Source: Flavobacteriaceae bacterium (GTDB taxonomy: Bacteria; Bacteroidota; Bacteroidia; Flavobacteriales; Flavobacteriaceae). Taken from it: 57,559 nucleotides of DNA. A model generated the notes under the pieces. It searched no databases and was not told the DNA's origin. It saw only the letters and a list, made by a program, of their open reading frames with translations. The stretch covers positions 1 through 57,559 of the forward strand of contig JALRBW010000004.1 in NCBI GenBank assembly GCA_023257625.1. The letters run 5' to 3'. The position numbers were made by a program, and so were the translations under genes. Positions 9,304-19,901 of this stretch are shown here, in pieces (the stretch's first letter is position 1; each line of letters opens with the position of its first letter).

Positions 9304-11556
9304 CCGTTTAATTTGATTTAATGCTGATCCTTCTCTAAACCATTGTATTTGTTGCTCATTATAGGAATGATTAGCCTTGATTTGTTCTTTCGAGCCGTCA
9401 TTATGAACTAATTCAATAGTGATAGGTTTTCCAGGAGCAAAATCTTTTAAATTAACAAAATTGAAGATATCGTCCTCTTGAATTAGATCGTAATCTTTTT
9501 CATTAGCAAAAGTAATTCCTAACATTCCTTGCTTTTTCAAGTTGGTTTCGTGAATTCTAGCAAAAGATTTGACCAATACAACCTTTACCCCTAAATGACG
9601 TGGTTCCATAGCAGCATGTTCACGTGATGAGCCCTCTCCATAATTATGATCTCCAACTACAACAGTGGCTATGCCCGCTGCTTTGTATTCCCTTTGAGTG
9701 TCGGGTACTGGGCCATAGGCGCCAGTAAGCTGATTTTTTACAAAATTTGTTTTATCATTATAAGCATTTACTGCTCCAATCAAGCAATTGTTTGAAATAT
9801 TGTCCAAATGTCCTCTAAAACGTAGCCATGGCCCTGCCATAGAGATATGGTCTGTCGTACATTTGCCCTTGGCTTTTATAAGCAGTTTTGCTCCAACAAT
9901 ATTATCACCATTCCATGGTTGAAATGGAGATAGAAGTTGTAAACGTTCTGAATCTGGACGCACTATTACTTCAACTGATGAACCATCTTCTTGCGGTGCC
10001 AAATAGCCATTATCTTCAACATCAAATCCTTTAGGTGGAAGTTCTAATCCATGTGGAGGGTCTAATTTTACTGCCTCACCCTCATCATTTAATAAGGTGT
10101 CTGTAATAGGATTAAAGTCTAAACGCCCTGAAATTGCGATAGCAGCAACCATTTCTGGAGAAGCTACAAAGGCATGGGTATTTGGATTACCATCAGCTCG
10201 TTTTGAAAAGTTTCGATTAAAAGAGTGAATAATTGAATTGCGTTCTTGTTTATCAGCTCCTTCTCTCGCCCACTGTCCTATACAAGGCCCACAAGCATTT
10301 GTGAAAATTTTTGCATTAAGGTCCTCAAAAATAGTTAATAAACCATCACGTTCAGCAGTAAATCGCACTTGTTCAGATCCTGGGTTTATTCCAAATTCAG
10401 CTTTTGTTTTCAGTTTTTTATCAACCGCTTGCTTTGCTATCGAAGCAGCTCTTGAGAGATCCTCATATGATGAGTTTGTACATGAGCCAATTAAACCCCA
10501 TTCAACATCTAAAGGCCAATTATTTTCTGTAGCAACTTTACTCATTTCGGCCACTGGTGTAGCTAAATCTGGAGTAAAAGGTCCATTTAAATGAGGCGTT
10601 AAGGTGTTTAGATCAATTTCAATTAACTGATCAAAATATTTTTCAGGATGTTGATACACTTCTGGATCCGCGGTTAAATGCATTTTTACCGCATTGGCAG
10701 CATCAGCTACATCATCTCTGCCAGTAGCCCTGAGATAGCGTTCCATGGCAGCATCGTACCCAAAAGTTGAAGTTGTGGCACCTACTTCAGCACCCATATT
10801 GCAAATTGTCCCTTTTCCTGTACAGGATAAGGATTCGGCACCATCACCAAAATACTCTATAATGGCACCTGTACCACCCTTAACTGTAAGTATTCCAGCA
10901 ACTTTTAGGATTACATCTTTTGGAGCGGTCCAACCATTGAGTTGGCCCGTTAATTTTACCCCAATGAGTTTTGGAAATTTTAATTCCCAAGCCATATCTG
11001 CCATTACATCTACAGCATCAGCTCCACCAACACCAATGGCTACCATACCTAGACCACCAGCGTTTACGGTATGTGAATCAGTTCCTATCATCATTCCTCC
11101 TGGAAAAGCATAATTTTCAAGGACTACTTGGTGAATAATACCTGCCCCTGGTTTCCAGAATCCAATTCCATATTTATTGGACACTGATTCCAAAAAATCA
11201 AATACCTCTTTAGAAGAAGAATTTGCTGTTTTCAAGTCACTTGCAGCACCTTCTTTTGCTTGAATTAAATGATCACAATGAACTGTAGTAGGAACAGCAA
11301 CTTTAGATTTTCCGGATTGCATAAATTGTAATAACGCCATTTGAGCGGTTGCATCTTGACAAGCAATACGATCTGGTGCAAAATCAACATAATCTACACC
11401 GCGCTGAAATTCTTTTTTTTCTTGACTTTCCCAAAGATGTACATATAAAATTTTCTCTGCAGCAGTTAAAGGTTTTCCTGTGATTTTTCGAGCTTCTGCC
11501 ACCCGTCCAGGTAGACGTTCATATACCTTTTTTATCATGTCAATGTCGAAAGCCAT
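9289..11556 (-). CDS. acn: aconitate hydratase (mitochondrial-type)
   Basis: 755 residues, the length of the mitochondrial-type aconitases usual in Bacteroidota. It interconverts citrate and isocitrate in the TCA cycle in the cytoplasm. The three [4Fe-4S] ligands are visible: C359 in [12 protein letters not shown], and C422 and C425 in [10 protein letters not shown]. Other family signatures are [17 protein letters not shown] near 153-169 and, in the C-terminal swivel domain, [19 protein letters not shown]. The domain order (1-3, linker, 4) is complete with no frameshift. It is a single-gene unit with its own TAATTTTG boxes upstream. Identification is secure. Confidence 0.95.
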   Translation of the reverse strand: MAFDIDMIKKVYERLPGRVAEARKITGKPLTAAEKILYVHLWESQEKKEFQRGVDYVDFAPDRIACQDATAQMALLQFMQSGKSKVAVPTTVHCDHLIQAKEGAASDLKTANSSSKEVFDFLESVSNKYGIGFWKPGAGIIHQVVLENYAFPGGMMIGTDSHTVNAGGLGMVAIGVGGADAVDVMADMAWELKFPKLIGVKLTGQLNGWTAPKDVILKVAGILTVKGGTGAIIEYFGDGAESLSCTGKGTICNMGAEVGATTSTFGYDAAMERYLRATGRDDVADAANAVKMHLTADPEVYQHPEKYFDQLIEIDLNTLTPHLNGPFTPDLATPVAEMSKVATENNWPLDVEWGLIGSCTNSSYEDLSRAASIAKQAVDKKLKTKAEFGINPGSEQVRFTAERDGLLTIFEDLNAKIFTNACGPCIGQWAREGADKQERNSIIHSFNRNFSKRADGNPNTHAFVASPEMVAAIAISGRLDFNPITDTLLNDEGEAVKLDPPHGLELPPKGFDVEDNGYLAPQEDGSSVEVIVRPDSERLQLLSPFQPWNGDNIVGAKLLIKAKGKCTTDHISMAGPWLRFRGHLDNISNNCLIGAVNAYNDKTNFVKNQLTGAYGPVPDTQREYKAAGIATVVVGDHNYGEGSSREHAAMEPRHLGVKVVLVKSFARIHETNLKKQGMLGITFANEKDYDLIQEDDIFNFVNLKDFAPGKPITIELVHNDGSKEQIKANHSYNEQQIQWFREGSALNQIKRLNQQ

Positions 11557-11578
11557 AATAGTATGTTTAAATTTTGCA

Positions 11579-11596
11579 CAAAATTAATCAAAATTA
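11579..11596 (-). promoter_or_regulatory. -7 promoter boxes of the aconitase gene
   Basis: Read on the minus strand, two TAATTTTG copies (11589-11596 and 11579-11586) match TAnnTTTG; the second lies 22 bp before the ATG at 11556. No good TTTG at the expected -33 distance was found. Confidence 0.4.
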
Positions 11597-11755
11597 AAGT
11601 AGTTTTTGTCCTTTCTAGTAATGGATTTGCATTGTCTTCAGTAGTTATTTTAGGAAGTAACGAAATTTTAATTTTTCTCGTTTTAGATAATTATAAATTA
11701 AACTCTTTTGATAATTATCTGTCTTAAAAATAAGTCTTTACATTAATAATTAGAT

Positions 11756-11763
11756 TAAATTTG
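11756..11763 (+). promoter_or_regulatory. -7 promoter box of the HxlR gene
   Basis: TAAATTTG matches TAnnTTTG exactly and ends 8 bp before the ATG at 11772, implying a very short leader. The TTG codon at 11766 lies only 2 bp after the box, probably at or upstream of the transcript start, which favours the ATG as the real start. Confidence 0.45.
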
Positions 11764-11771
11764 AATTGCTA

Positions 11772-12242
11772 ATGAAAAATCCCATCAGATCAAATAGTAC
11801 GGTATCAAGTTTTTTAGATATTGTTGGTGATAAATGGTCATTGATTATCGTTAGAGATCTTTTTTTAGAACGCACTACTTTTACTCAATTACTTGAGAGT
11901 AGCGGAGAAAATATATCTACAAACATACTTAGTGATAGATTAAAAAAACTAATCTCAAACAATATAATTGAATTTATAAAAGACAGAAATGACAATAAAA
12001 TAAAACATTATTATTTAACAGATAAAGGAGTAGATTTAGGTAAGGTGTTATTTGAAATATCCGTTTGGAGTATGACGCATCTAGATTTAGAAGAAAATTT
12101 ACTCTACATGGATTTTTTTTCAAAAACAAAAAAATATCCAAGAGAAAAACTTATTAATGAAGGTTATCAGGAATATTGTGAAAAGCGGAAAAAATTGCTA
12201 GAATTTCATGATGCTATGGAATTTCATTCAATAAAATTCTAA
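11772..12242 (+). CDS. HxlR-family winged-helix transcriptional regulator
   Basis: 156 residues from the ATG at 11772; a TTG six bases upstream would add only Leu and is too close to the promoter box. The N-terminal half is a typical HxlR winged helix: FLDIVGDKWSLIIVRDLF, then GENISTNILSDRLKKL as recognition region, then a wing ending HYYLTDKGVDLG. The C-terminal 50 residues are charged and lack an obvious ligand domain. It lies tail-to-tail, 1 bp apart, with the last gene of an RND efflux operon. Control of that operon is a reasonable guess from position only; HxlR proteins commonly sense redox or reactive electrophiles. Confidence 0.88.
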   Translation: MKNPIRSNSTVSSFLDIVGDKWSLIIVRDLFLERTTFTQLLESSGENISTNILSDRLKKLISNNIIEFIKDRNDNKIKHYYLTDKGVDLGKVLFEISVWSMTHLDLEENLLYMDFFSKTKKYPREKLINEGYQEYCEKRKKLLEFHDAMEFHSIKF

Positions 12243-12243
12243 A

Positions 12244-13581
12244 CTACAAATCCGCATTTATTAATTGCCCCGTAATTTGTATCAATTCAATTTCTGATAT
12301 TTTTGCTTGGTATTTCGAAATGGCATTCTGATTTTGTGCATTTCTTAAATTTATTTGTGCTTGGCGAAATTCTATAGCAGTAATTGCTCCGATAGCATAC
12401 TGTGCTTGTGACCGTTGAAAATTATAAGTTGCAGTTTCTACTTGCTTTTGTTGAATCGAATAGATTTCTAATGCGTTTTTATAATTCTGTTTAGCATTTA
12501 AAATATCTCGTGAAAAAGTTAAATCAACTTGTTGTTCCATTAAAGTTTGGTTTTCAAGTGCAATTTTTGAATTTTGTACACGAGTAGATGTCCTTCCTCC
12601 ATCAAAAATATTCCAACTAAGACTTGCTCCTAATCCTAAAGAATAAGTAGTGTTATCGGTACCTGGGAAAAAAGCAGAAGCAGGGCTTTGATTCAAATTC
12701 CATCCATAGCTTCCAACTAATCCAACAACAGGGAGATAGCCAGATTGACTTACTTTAATGTCATATGCATTAATTTGAACGTTACTTTTTTGTTTTAAAA
12801 TAGTTACATTATATTCTTCTGCAGTATTTAGCCACTCCTCAATCTGTAAGTATGGTATAAATTGAACCTGTGTTTCAACTATAAAAAAGGTATCCATTGG
12901 TTGATTTAAAAGTAAATTCAAATCCCGTTTAGCATTGTCTAACTGCTGTTTGGCTTGAAGTAAATTAATGCTGTCATTGGTTACATCAACCTGTGCATTT
13001 AAAACTGCAAGTTTATTAGTTTGACCATAAGAATATGCACTTTCAGCTCTTTTCAAACGGTCTTTTGAAATCGCTAATGCCTCCTGAAAAATACTATTTG
13101 ATTCTGTTAATTGAGCAACATTAAAATAGACGGCATAAAGCTGTCGAATGGTTTCCTCTATGGTTTCACGTAATTGTAATTCACTCAGCGCATATTGTTC
13201 TTTGAGTCGCTGATAATTGAATTTTCTTCCCAATCCGTCAAATAAGGTATAATTTAAATTTATCCCCGCGTTATATCTTCGAGACTCCTGGTCATTTAAG
13301 TTTCGATTAGGGCGCGGTGTTCCATCATCTAAAAATTGATTTGGAAATACAATTTCTGAATCAGATGCTGTAAAGTTTCCTCCGCTAGAAAAAGTTACAT
13401 TTGGTAAATACCCAGAATTTAAAACGCTTGAATTATTCTTTGAAATTTCTAAGTTATTTTTTGACATTAAAATTCCGAAATTCTTTTCAAGAGCTATAGC
13501 TAACGCAGTCTCTTTGGTAAGTGTATTTTGACCCACCAAATGACTTGTAAAAAAAATAAATAAATAAAAAAATTGTTTCAT
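12244..13581 (-). CDS. TolC-family outer-membrane efflux channel
   Basis: 445 residues with a signal peptide (MKQFFYLFIFFTSHLVGQ). It shows the doubled structural repeat of TolC proteins: two long helical hairpins with coiled-coil character (about 130-230 and 340-430) and conserved strand segments NYTLFDGLGR and SWNIFDGGRTSTR at equivalent positions. It forms the trimeric outer-membrane exit duct of a tripartite pump. Its start overlaps the stop of the RND gene by 4 bp, so translation is probably coupled. It is the last gene of the adaptor-RND-TolC operon. Confidence 0.9.
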   Translation of the reverse strand: MKQFFYLFIFFTSHLVGQNTLTKETALAIALEKNFGILMSKNNLEISKNNSSVLNSGYLPNVTFSSGGNFTASDSEIVFPNQFLDDGTPRPNRNLNDQESRRYNAGINLNYTLFDGLGRKFNYQRLKEQYALSELQLRETIEETIRQLYAVYFNVAQLTESNSIFQEALAISKDRLKRAESAYSYGQTNKLAVLNAQVDVTNDSINLLQAKQQLDNAKRDLNLLLNQPMDTFFIVETQVQFIPYLQIEEWLNTAEEYNVTILKQKSNVQINAYDIKVSQSGYLPVVGLVGSYGWNLNQSPASAFFPGTDNTTYSLGLGASLSWNIFDGGRTSTRVQNSKIALENQTLMEQQVDLTFSRDILNAKQNYKNALEIYSIQQKQVETATYNFQRSQAQYAIGAITAIEFRQAQINLRNAQNQNAISKYQAKISEIELIQITGQLINADL

Positions 13582-16500
13582 AATTTCTCCACTTCATTTT
13601 CAGTTTGTCCTAACATCATATGGTGTTCATCTTTTTGCTCAATTAACGCTCTTTCTACTTCTTCTTTAGAAGGGAATTTTCCTGATAACAACCATTTAAA
13701 ATAAACTTTTAAATCGTTATTGAAAGACAAAAGGATTGGGAGCACCATAAGTGTAAGTAGGGTAGAAAAAGCAATGCCATAAGACACTGATATCGCCATT
13801 GGTTTTAAAAATTGAGCTTGCCTGCTTTTTTCTAACAAAAGGGGCATTAACCCTGCAACTGTAGTAATTGAAGTTAAAAAAATTGCTCTAAATCTTGATT
13901 TTCCAGCTTCTAAAATGGATTCATCAAACGAAATACCATCTCTTAGGTTGATGTTAAACTTACCAATGAGTACCAATCCATCATTTACCATAATACCTAT
14001 AAGCGCAATAATTCCAAGAACTGAAGTAATATTCAAAGGAAATCCATGTATCCAATGACCCCATGCTACTCCTGTAATACTGAGTGGTACTAAAAGAATC
14101 AGTAAAACGGGTTGAGAAAAACTGCGAAAGGTAAACGCAATTGTCATATAAATTAAAATTAATATTGGAATACCAGCTCCTGCGAGTGAATTAGAAAGCT
14201 TTTCAGCTTCCCTATTTTGCCCTTCATAAGATGGACTTACTGTGGGATATTTTGCAAGTAATTGAGGAATTATATTAATCCTCAAGTCATTCATAATATC
14301 TGTGGCAGAAGTGCTTTTAATATCTTTTATATCAGCAGAAACTTGAATTTCTCTTCTCCCATCAAGGTGATTTATAGCTACTTCTCCTCTTTGAACTGTG
14401 TAATTTGCAATCTCTTTTAGAGGAACTCGTTCTCCATTAGGCAATCCAATTTTCATATCCTCTAGTTGAGTAATTGAAGAACGGTCTTCTTTTTTATATC
14501 GAACCCAAACTCTAATTTCATCTTGTCCGCGTTGGAAGCGTTGTGCTTGTACTCCAAAAAATCCTGCTCGAACTTGATTCATAACATATTGTAAATCTAA
14601 GCCTAGTGCGTACGCATTATCTTTGAGCTGTAATGTTATTTCTTTTATCCCAGCCGGATCATTATCAGATATATCTTTTAACAAGGCATTGGCAAGCAAT
14701 ATTTGTTTCAATTCGTTTTTTGCTGCTTTTAGTTCTTCAATATTGTTTGAAAGTAATGATACTGAAACCGGACTTCCTCCAAAATTTACACCCGACCCAA
14801 AAACTAAACTTTCAACGCCAATAACAGGACCAACCAAATCTGAAAGTAGTGAAGAAACAATATCTGCACGCAATTCATCAGGACGTTCTTCACCAGGGAG
14901 TAAATTAATTGTTAAAGTTGCCCGAGAAGATCCATTACCCAGCGTTTTAATTGTATTAACAAAAAGTGTTTTGCCAGTTCCTTCCAAATATTTTTTATTT
15001 AACTCTTGCTCTACTAAGACTGTTTTTTGTTCAATCATACTTATGATTGAATCTGTTACTGTTTCATTTGTTCCATTAGGCATAGTAAGGGTAACCTGAA
15101 CACGATCACTAGCTAAATTTGGAAAAAAAGAAGTTCTTACAATTCCTCCTGAAATAGAACCCATTGTAAGCATTAGTGCGGCTATGAAAAGGGAAAAAGT
15201 TAAAAATCTATTACGTAATGCAAAAATTAAAAACGGAGCATAAAGTTTATCGCGCATGGTTTTCATTAATTGATCCCCAAACCGATTTATTGCCCTAAGT
15301 TTAGAAAATATTTTTTCTTTAAGAGTGTCAGGGTTTTTACGCATCTTAACTAAAGCTTTTGAGTGTGCTAAATGTGCTGGTAATATAATTAGAGCTTCAA
15401 ACAAAGACACCACCAAAGTTAGAATTACAATAACTGAAACTTCGCTAAAAAATTCACCAATTCTACTATCTAAAAATAGAAATAATGAAAAGGCTAAAAC
15501 AGTGGTAATTATAGCGGATACTACAGGTGGAATAACTTCCATAACCCCATCAATTGCAGCACGATAGGGAGACTTTCCTTTTTCATATTGTTGATATATA
15601 TTTTCAGCAATGACAATTCCGTCATCTACTAAAATTCCAATAACAATTATCATTCCAAAAAGAGAAAGAATGTTAATGGTAACGTTAAAAAGAGGAGCGA
15701 AAATAAACATTCCTAAAAAAGAAATAGGAAGTCCAAAGGCAACCCAAAAAGCTAAGCGAGTGTTGAGAAATAACGATAAAAAGATCAAAACCAAAAGCAT
15801 CCCTTGGATGGCATTTTTGACCAATAACTCTGTTCGTTCATTTAACACCTTTGATTGGTCATTTAAAACTTCCAATTGAAGGTTTGTATGCTTCGTATTG
15901 AAATCATTTATATAATCTTTAACCTTTTGGGCAGATGAAATTAAATCTTCTGTATTGGTTGAATTAATACTAATAGTAACAGATAATTTACCATCAATGA
16001 AGGATGCGTTAGGGGTTTCAGAAAATCGATCTCGGACCTGAGCAATATCTTGTAAGTAAACTAATGTACCGTCTGGTTGAGCAGAAACAATTATTCGATT
16101 GAGTTCATCAGCGTAATAAGATTTATTTTTTGCCCTTATTAAAAACTCTTCTGCATCTGTTTTTACCTGACCTCCAGTAACAATTATATTTGCCCTTGCA
16201 ACTGCTTGTGCAACAGTAGTAAAGTTCAAATTGTAAGCAAGTAGTTTACTTTCTTCTACGGCAATTTCAATTTCTTCTTCAGGATAGCCCGTAACTTCAA
16301 TCTGTGAAATTCCGTTCATCGATCTCAAATCGTTCTCTATTTGACGTCCAATTTTTTTAAGTGTGAGCAATGGAATATTTTCTCCACTTAAAGCAAAGTT
16401 AATTGTGGGTCGAATCTGTTCTTGTTTAGATACCACTAGGGGTTCCATGCCTGATGGATAGCTTGGTACACGATCAACTGCATTTTTTACTTGAAGTAAC

Positions 16501-16814
16501 ATGAAGTCAATATCTCTTTCTTTTTCAACCTCTACTGTTATAGAGCCACTATTTTCTCTTGAAATTGATGTCACTCGTTCTACTCCTTCTAGGCCCTTGA
16601 GATTATCTTCAATTTTTAAAACAACTCCTTCTTCAATTTCCAGAGGTGAGGCACCCGGATAGACAACTGTAATCTGTATAATATGAGATTCTGTTAGTGG
16701 AAAGAATGATGATTTCAAAGAAGTTGCCCCTATGATTCCAAAAAGGAAAAAGGCCAAAATAACCACGCTTACTGCCACATGGTATTTTATAAAATAATTA
16801 ATAATATTTCTCAT
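13578..16814 (-). CDS. RND efflux transporter, inner-membrane permease (AcrB/HAE1-like)
   Basis: 1078 residues, the usual size of RND drug pumps, with the doubled layout: one TM helix, a large periplasmic loop, five to six TM helices, repeated. The proton-relay acidic pair is visible in the TM4 region, VIGILVDDGIVIAENI, and the matching TM10 segment reads IGIMVNDGLVLIG. The C-terminal tail is cytoplasmic and charged. The pump would be driven by proton antiport and expel hydrophobic compounds through the TolC partner; the substrate cannot be told. It starts 9 bp after the adaptor gene and overlaps the TolC gene by 4 bp. Confidence 0.92.
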   Translation of the reverse strand: MRNIINYFIKYHVAVSVVILAFFLFGIIGATSLKSSFFPLTESHIIQITVVYPGASPLEIEEGVVLKIEDNLKGLEGVERVTSISRENSGSITVEVEKERDIDFMLLQVKNAVDRVPSYPSGMEPLVVSKQEQIRPTINFALSGENIPLLTLKKIGRQIENDLRSMNGISQIEVTGYPEEEIEIAVEESKLLAYNLNFTTVAQAVARANIIVTGGQVKTDAEEFLIRAKNKSYYADELNRIIVSAQPDGTLVYLQDIAQVRDRFSETPNASFIDGKLSVTISINSTNTEDLISSAQKVKDYINDFNTKHTNLQLEVLNDQSKVLNERTELLVKNAIQGMLLVLIFLSLFLNTRLAFWVAFGLPISFLGMFIFAPLFNVTINILSLFGMIIVIGILVDDGIVIAENIYQQYEKGKSPYRAAIDGVMEVIPPVVSAIITTVLAFSLFLFLDSRIGEFFSEVSVIVILTLVVSLFEALIILPAHLAHSKALVKMRKNPDTLKEKIFSKLRAINRFGDQLMKTMRDKLYAPFLIFALRNRFLTFSLFIAALMLTMGSISGGIVRTSFFPNLASDRVQVTLTMPNGTNETVTDSIISMIEQKTVLVEQELNKKYLEGTGKTLFVNTIKTLGNGSSRATLTINLLPGEERPDELRADIVSSLLSDLVGPVIGVESLVFGSGVNFGGSPVSVSLLSNNIEELKAAKNELKQILLANALLKDISDNDPAGIKEITLQLKDNAYALGLDLQYVMNQVRAGFFGVQAQRFQRGQDEIRVWVRYKKEDRSSITQLEDMKIGLPNGERVPLKEIANYTVQRGEVAINHLDGRREIQVSADIKDIKSTSATDIMNDLRINIIPQLLAKYPTVSPSYEGQNREAEKLSNSLAGAGIPILILIYMTIAFTFRSFSQPVLLILLVPLSITGVAWGHWIHGFPLNITSVLGIIALIGIMVNDGLVLIGKFNINLRDGISFDESILEAGKSRFRAIFLTSITTVAGLMPLLLEKSRQAQFLKPMAISVSYGIAFSTLLTLMVLPILLSFNNDLKVYFKWLLSGKFPSKEEVERALIEQKDEHHMMLGQTENEVEKL

Positions 16815-16823
16815 TGAAGGCGC

Positions 16824-17969
16824 TTATTCGTTTTTTGGTAATTCTTGAGAAAGCACTTCCATTCCCTCATAAGCTCCAATTAGAGGTTGAGCAATAATAA
16901 TTTCTCCGTCTTTAAGTCCTTTTACAATGGCTAACGTTTCTGTAAAATGGATGGCTACCACTTGCCGAAGCACTAGTTTATTGTTTTCAACAATATACAA
17001 TTGTTGATCGCCATTAAGTAATCCGCGATCTAATGCAAAAACATTTTCGAAATCAACAGCATTAATATTTGCTTCTAAAAACATTCCCTCTTTTAAATTT
17101 TTATTTTTTACTTGAATAAAAACTTCTACAGATTGTGTTTGGGTGTTCACTTTAGAATTAATTCTTACAATTGTACCCATAAAAATTTGGTCAGTATCTA
17201 TAGAATGTAATTTCACTTGAGCACCAACTTCAACTTTTTGAATGTATGATTTAGGTAATGCTACTCTTAATTCATATACTTCAGGAGCAATAAATTCACC
17301 TAAAGACTGCCCAGGACGTATTAATGATCCTTCTGTTGTAGTTGCAGAAACTAAAATGCCATCAAAAGGAGCTTGAATTGAATAATATGCTAATGTTTGT
17401 TCTAAATTTTGAAGTGAATAGTAGCTTGAAATTATACCTCTCCCAGACACAAATAATCGCTCTTTTTCTTCCATTTCTGGAAGTGGGAGAGTGGGTTGGT
17501 CTAAAACAAATTTCATTACATAGTTTCTCCAATTAGGATAGGCTTTAGGAAAATCCAACTCAAGATCTGGTAAAATTGCAGTAATTTGGTTTAGCAATGC
17601 TGCTCTTTGAGCGGTTACATTGGCCTTAAAATCAGAAGGGTCAATTTTTAATAAGGTTTGCCCTTTTTTATAAAATTGTCCGGGTTTAAACAATGGATTA
17701 ATAGTTAACATTACTCCTTGAACTCTAGCTGTTAACTGTACTCGCTGGTATGCTGTTAGTATCCCTTCAGTGGGTATTTCAACTTTATATGTATCATTCT
17801 TTACCCTAATAGTATATACTTCTTTTACAATATTATCTGCTTTTTTGCGAGGAGGTGGACTACTATTTGCAATTTTTTGAGAAAGAAAAACAGAGGTTAT
17901 AATTACAAGGAAACCAAGGATTAACAAAATCCCTTTTCTTATGTTTTTTAAGGCTGAAATTTTTGACAT
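16824..17969 (-). CDS. RND efflux periplasmic adaptor (membrane fusion protein)
   Basis: 381 residues. A single N-terminal membrane segment lies at about 11-30 (GILLILGFLVIITSVFLS), followed by a split lipoyl-like domain (VQLTARVQGVMLTINPLF before the helical part and APFDGILVSATTTEGSLI after it) with an alpha-helical hairpin between, then a beta-barrel domain. This is the standard order for membrane fusion proteins that bridge RND permease and TolC channel. It is the first gene of the three-gene operon; the upstream 190 bp hold a possible TAGCTTTG -7 box about 80 bp from the start, without a good -33 element. Confidence 0.9.
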   Translation of the reverse strand: MSKISALKNIRKGILLILGFLVIITSVFLSQKIANSSPPPRKKADNIVKEVYTIRVKNDTYKVEIPTEGILTAYQRVQLTARVQGVMLTINPLFKPGQFYKKGQTLLKIDPSDFKANVTAQRAALLNQITAILPDLELDFPKAYPNWRNYVMKFVLDQPTLPLPEMEEKERLFVSGRGIISSYYSLQNLEQTLAYYSIQAPFDGILVSATTTEGSLIRPGQSLGEFIAPEVYELRVALPKSYIQKVEVGAQVKLHSIDTDQIFMGTIVRINSKVNTQTQSVEVFIQVKNKNLKEGMFLEANINAVDFENVFALDRGLLNGDQQLYIVENNKLVLRQVVAIHFTETLAIVKGLKDGEIIIAQPLIGAYEGMEVLSQELPKNE

Positions 17970-18159
17970 TTTGAAGAAGTGTGATAAAAGCCAAGAGTTA
18001 TAGATTTAGTACTATTGGCGTATCTTTTTAATTATGAACTCTTTTACAATTTTTGGTGCAAAGCTATTATAAGTTGACAAAAGATTGTTTAGTTATAAAT
18101 AATCTTTTACATTAATGTCTTAATAGACAAAAAAATTTAGCAAAGGTTTAAAATGTTTT

Positions 18160-19152
18160 ATGATGACAACCTTTTTAGAAACTATTTGGAATGAACTTAC
18201 AGGCTTTTTTGGCCTTAAAAATTTTATCACCATTCTTCAAATAGGTGAATATGAACGATTATTAACCTACGATGGCCTTGTTGCATTAATTATTCCAATA
18301 ATTCCATTACTAATTGTATTAGAATTTATATTGGGAATAGTATATAAAAAGCGCCATACTAAAGTGTATACAGTAGTCTTTTTTACCTATGTATTTAACC
18401 GCTTTATTGGTCGTTTTATTGCACTTGGGGTAGTCTCGTTTTGCATTGGATGGCTACAACCTTTTACTATTCTGAAAACCGAATTGACTTGGTATTGGTT
18501 CATTTACGGCTATATTGTTTGGGAATTTGCTCATTACATCTATCATTTTTTAGCCCACAAAGTGCGTTTATTTTGGTGTTTACATGCCACACATCACAGC
18601 CCAGAAGAAATGAATTTAAGCGTTACTCATGCTCATTTTTTCTTAGAAGCACCCTATGCTGATTTTATTCGAACTTCTATTTGTATTCTTATGGGGGTTG
18701 AACCTATTCTTTTATTTACCATTATGTTTATTGATGGCACTTATGGTGCCTTTATTCATATTGGGGAGAACTTAATTAAAGATGCTCGTTTTGGAATTTT
18801 GAATACCATTATATTAACTCCTTCGCATCATAGAGTACACCACTCTCGAAATCCAATTTATATTGACACCAATTATTGTAATCTTTTAAATTTTTGGGAC
18901 CGTATTTTTGGAACATACAAAGAAGAAGATCCTGAAATTGAAATTGAATATGGTGTCACAAGATCTATAAAATCTGGAAATTTTGTTGATGTTTATTTTG
19001 GTGAAATCTTGTTACTTATCAAAGATGTGCTAAAAGCACCCGGTATTTTAAATAAACTAAAATATATATTATATCCCCCTGGATGGAGTCATACGGGGAA
19101 TCATAAAACTGCTCATTTAATAAAAAAATTAAATAAGTTAAGTTCGAATTAA
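18160..19152 (+). CDS. sterol desaturase / fatty acid hydroxylase family membrane protein
   Basis: 330 residues. Four or more hydrophobic segments lie in the first 190 residues. The histidine boxes of the di-iron fatty acid hydroxylase superfamily are clear: HYIYHFLAHK, CLHATHHSPEEMN and later SHHRVHHSRN. These membrane enzymes use O2 to hydroxylate or desaturate lipids; related proteins act on fatty acids, sterols or ether lipids. It is too long to be a CrtZ-type carotene hydroxylase, though a role with the carotenoid genes 22 kb away cannot be excluded. It stands alone, divergent from the RND operon. Two adjacent ATG codons begin the gene. Confidence 0.85.
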   Translation: MMTTFLETIWNELTGFFGLKNFITILQIGEYERLLTYDGLVALIIPIIPLLIVLEFILGIVYKKRHTKVYTVVFFTYVFNRFIGRFIALGVVSFCIGWLQPFTILKTELTWYWFIYGYIVWEFAHYIYHFLAHKVRLFWCLHATHHSPEEMNLSVTHAHFFLEAPYADFIRTSICILMGVEPILLFTIMFIDGTYGAFIHIGENLIKDARFGILNTIILTPSHHRVHHSRNPIYIDTNYCNLLNFWDRIFGTYKEEDPEIEIEYGVTRSIKSGNFVDVYFGEILLLIKDVLKAPGILNKLKYILYPPGWSHTGNHKTAHLIKKLNKLSSN

Positions 19153-19901
19153 AAGTACTCTCAAAATGATATTAAGATTTATTATCAATTTGAATACTTA
19201 TTGGATGAAAATGAACCCATTTTATAATAAAAAATCAACCTATTTTATTTAAATAACTTTTAATTGTTTTAATTCAATAATAAACCAAAGAAAGTTTATA
19301 GTTCTCTTAAGGGGTTGTTATAAAATTTTCTATTCCATTTAGAGTTTACGCATTAAATTGAAAAAATACTTTTTTTACTACAGTTTTTGCTAATATGTTT
19401 AAAACACATTTTGAATAGTTTTTTAACTAGATTATGCAATAGTAACTTTGCTAATAAATTGTAGGTATTGTTTTCCTTAGATTAATTTTTAATAAAATAA
19501 AATAAAACCAGTAAACTTATGGCTAATATGACCATTATTCCAAACAATTTTATGTCTTGATTCATAACAGAATTGATTTTACAATTTCAAATTATGACAA
19601 TCTTTAATTCCTTTAAAATTAATTTAGTTGTATCATTATGTAACTATTTTTTGATGGAGTTTAAATCAATATAATTACATAAAAAACCTAGGTGTACTTA
19701 TAAAAGTTGAAGATTCTAGTATTGCTCAATGCGAATTAAAGATAATTGGAGGTATTTTTTAATTTGAGTTTAAATAAAAATTAAAAACTACTCCCCTTGA
19801 CTAAAAACGTTTTTTAAAACCTTCGCCCCTTTTATTTGGATTAAGAAATTTTAAGAAGATTTAAGATTAAAAATAATTTAACGTTCAAATACCGTAAAAA
19901 C
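19153..19901. other. AT-rich spacer without a recognised gene, apart from one small ORF
   Basis: About 750 bp of very AT-rich sequence between the desaturase-family gene and the tRNA terminator. No homologue-like frame longer than 60 residues, no tRNA or rRNA, no repeat family. The only coding candidate is the 27-codon ORF at 19482-19565. A few weak A/T hairpins are present, such as AAAATGaacCCATTTT near 19207-19223, which might end the desaturase-family transcript. Confidence 0.5.
19482..19565 (-). CDS. possible 27-residue single-pass membrane microprotein
   Basis: ATG at 19565 to TAA at 19482-19484. The peptide begins MNQDIKLF, continues with about 17 strongly hydrophobic residues (Ile, Leu, Val, Phe, Ala) and ends YFIKN: a short polar head, one membrane-length helix and a Lys at the end. 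That topology is typical of bacterial membrane microproteins. There is no homology evidence and a random AT-rich sequence can give hydrophobic codons, so this is only a candidate. Confidence 0.25.
   Translation of the reverse strand: MNQDIKLFGIMVILAISLLVLFYFIKN

Noticed and set aside
10238-11113. Two plus-strand frames opposite aconitase
   Set aside because: Shadow frames of a secure conserved gene.
14623-15099. 158-residue plus-strand frame inside the RND gene
   Set aside because: Antisense to a conserved domain; low-complexity Ser-rich translation without family features.
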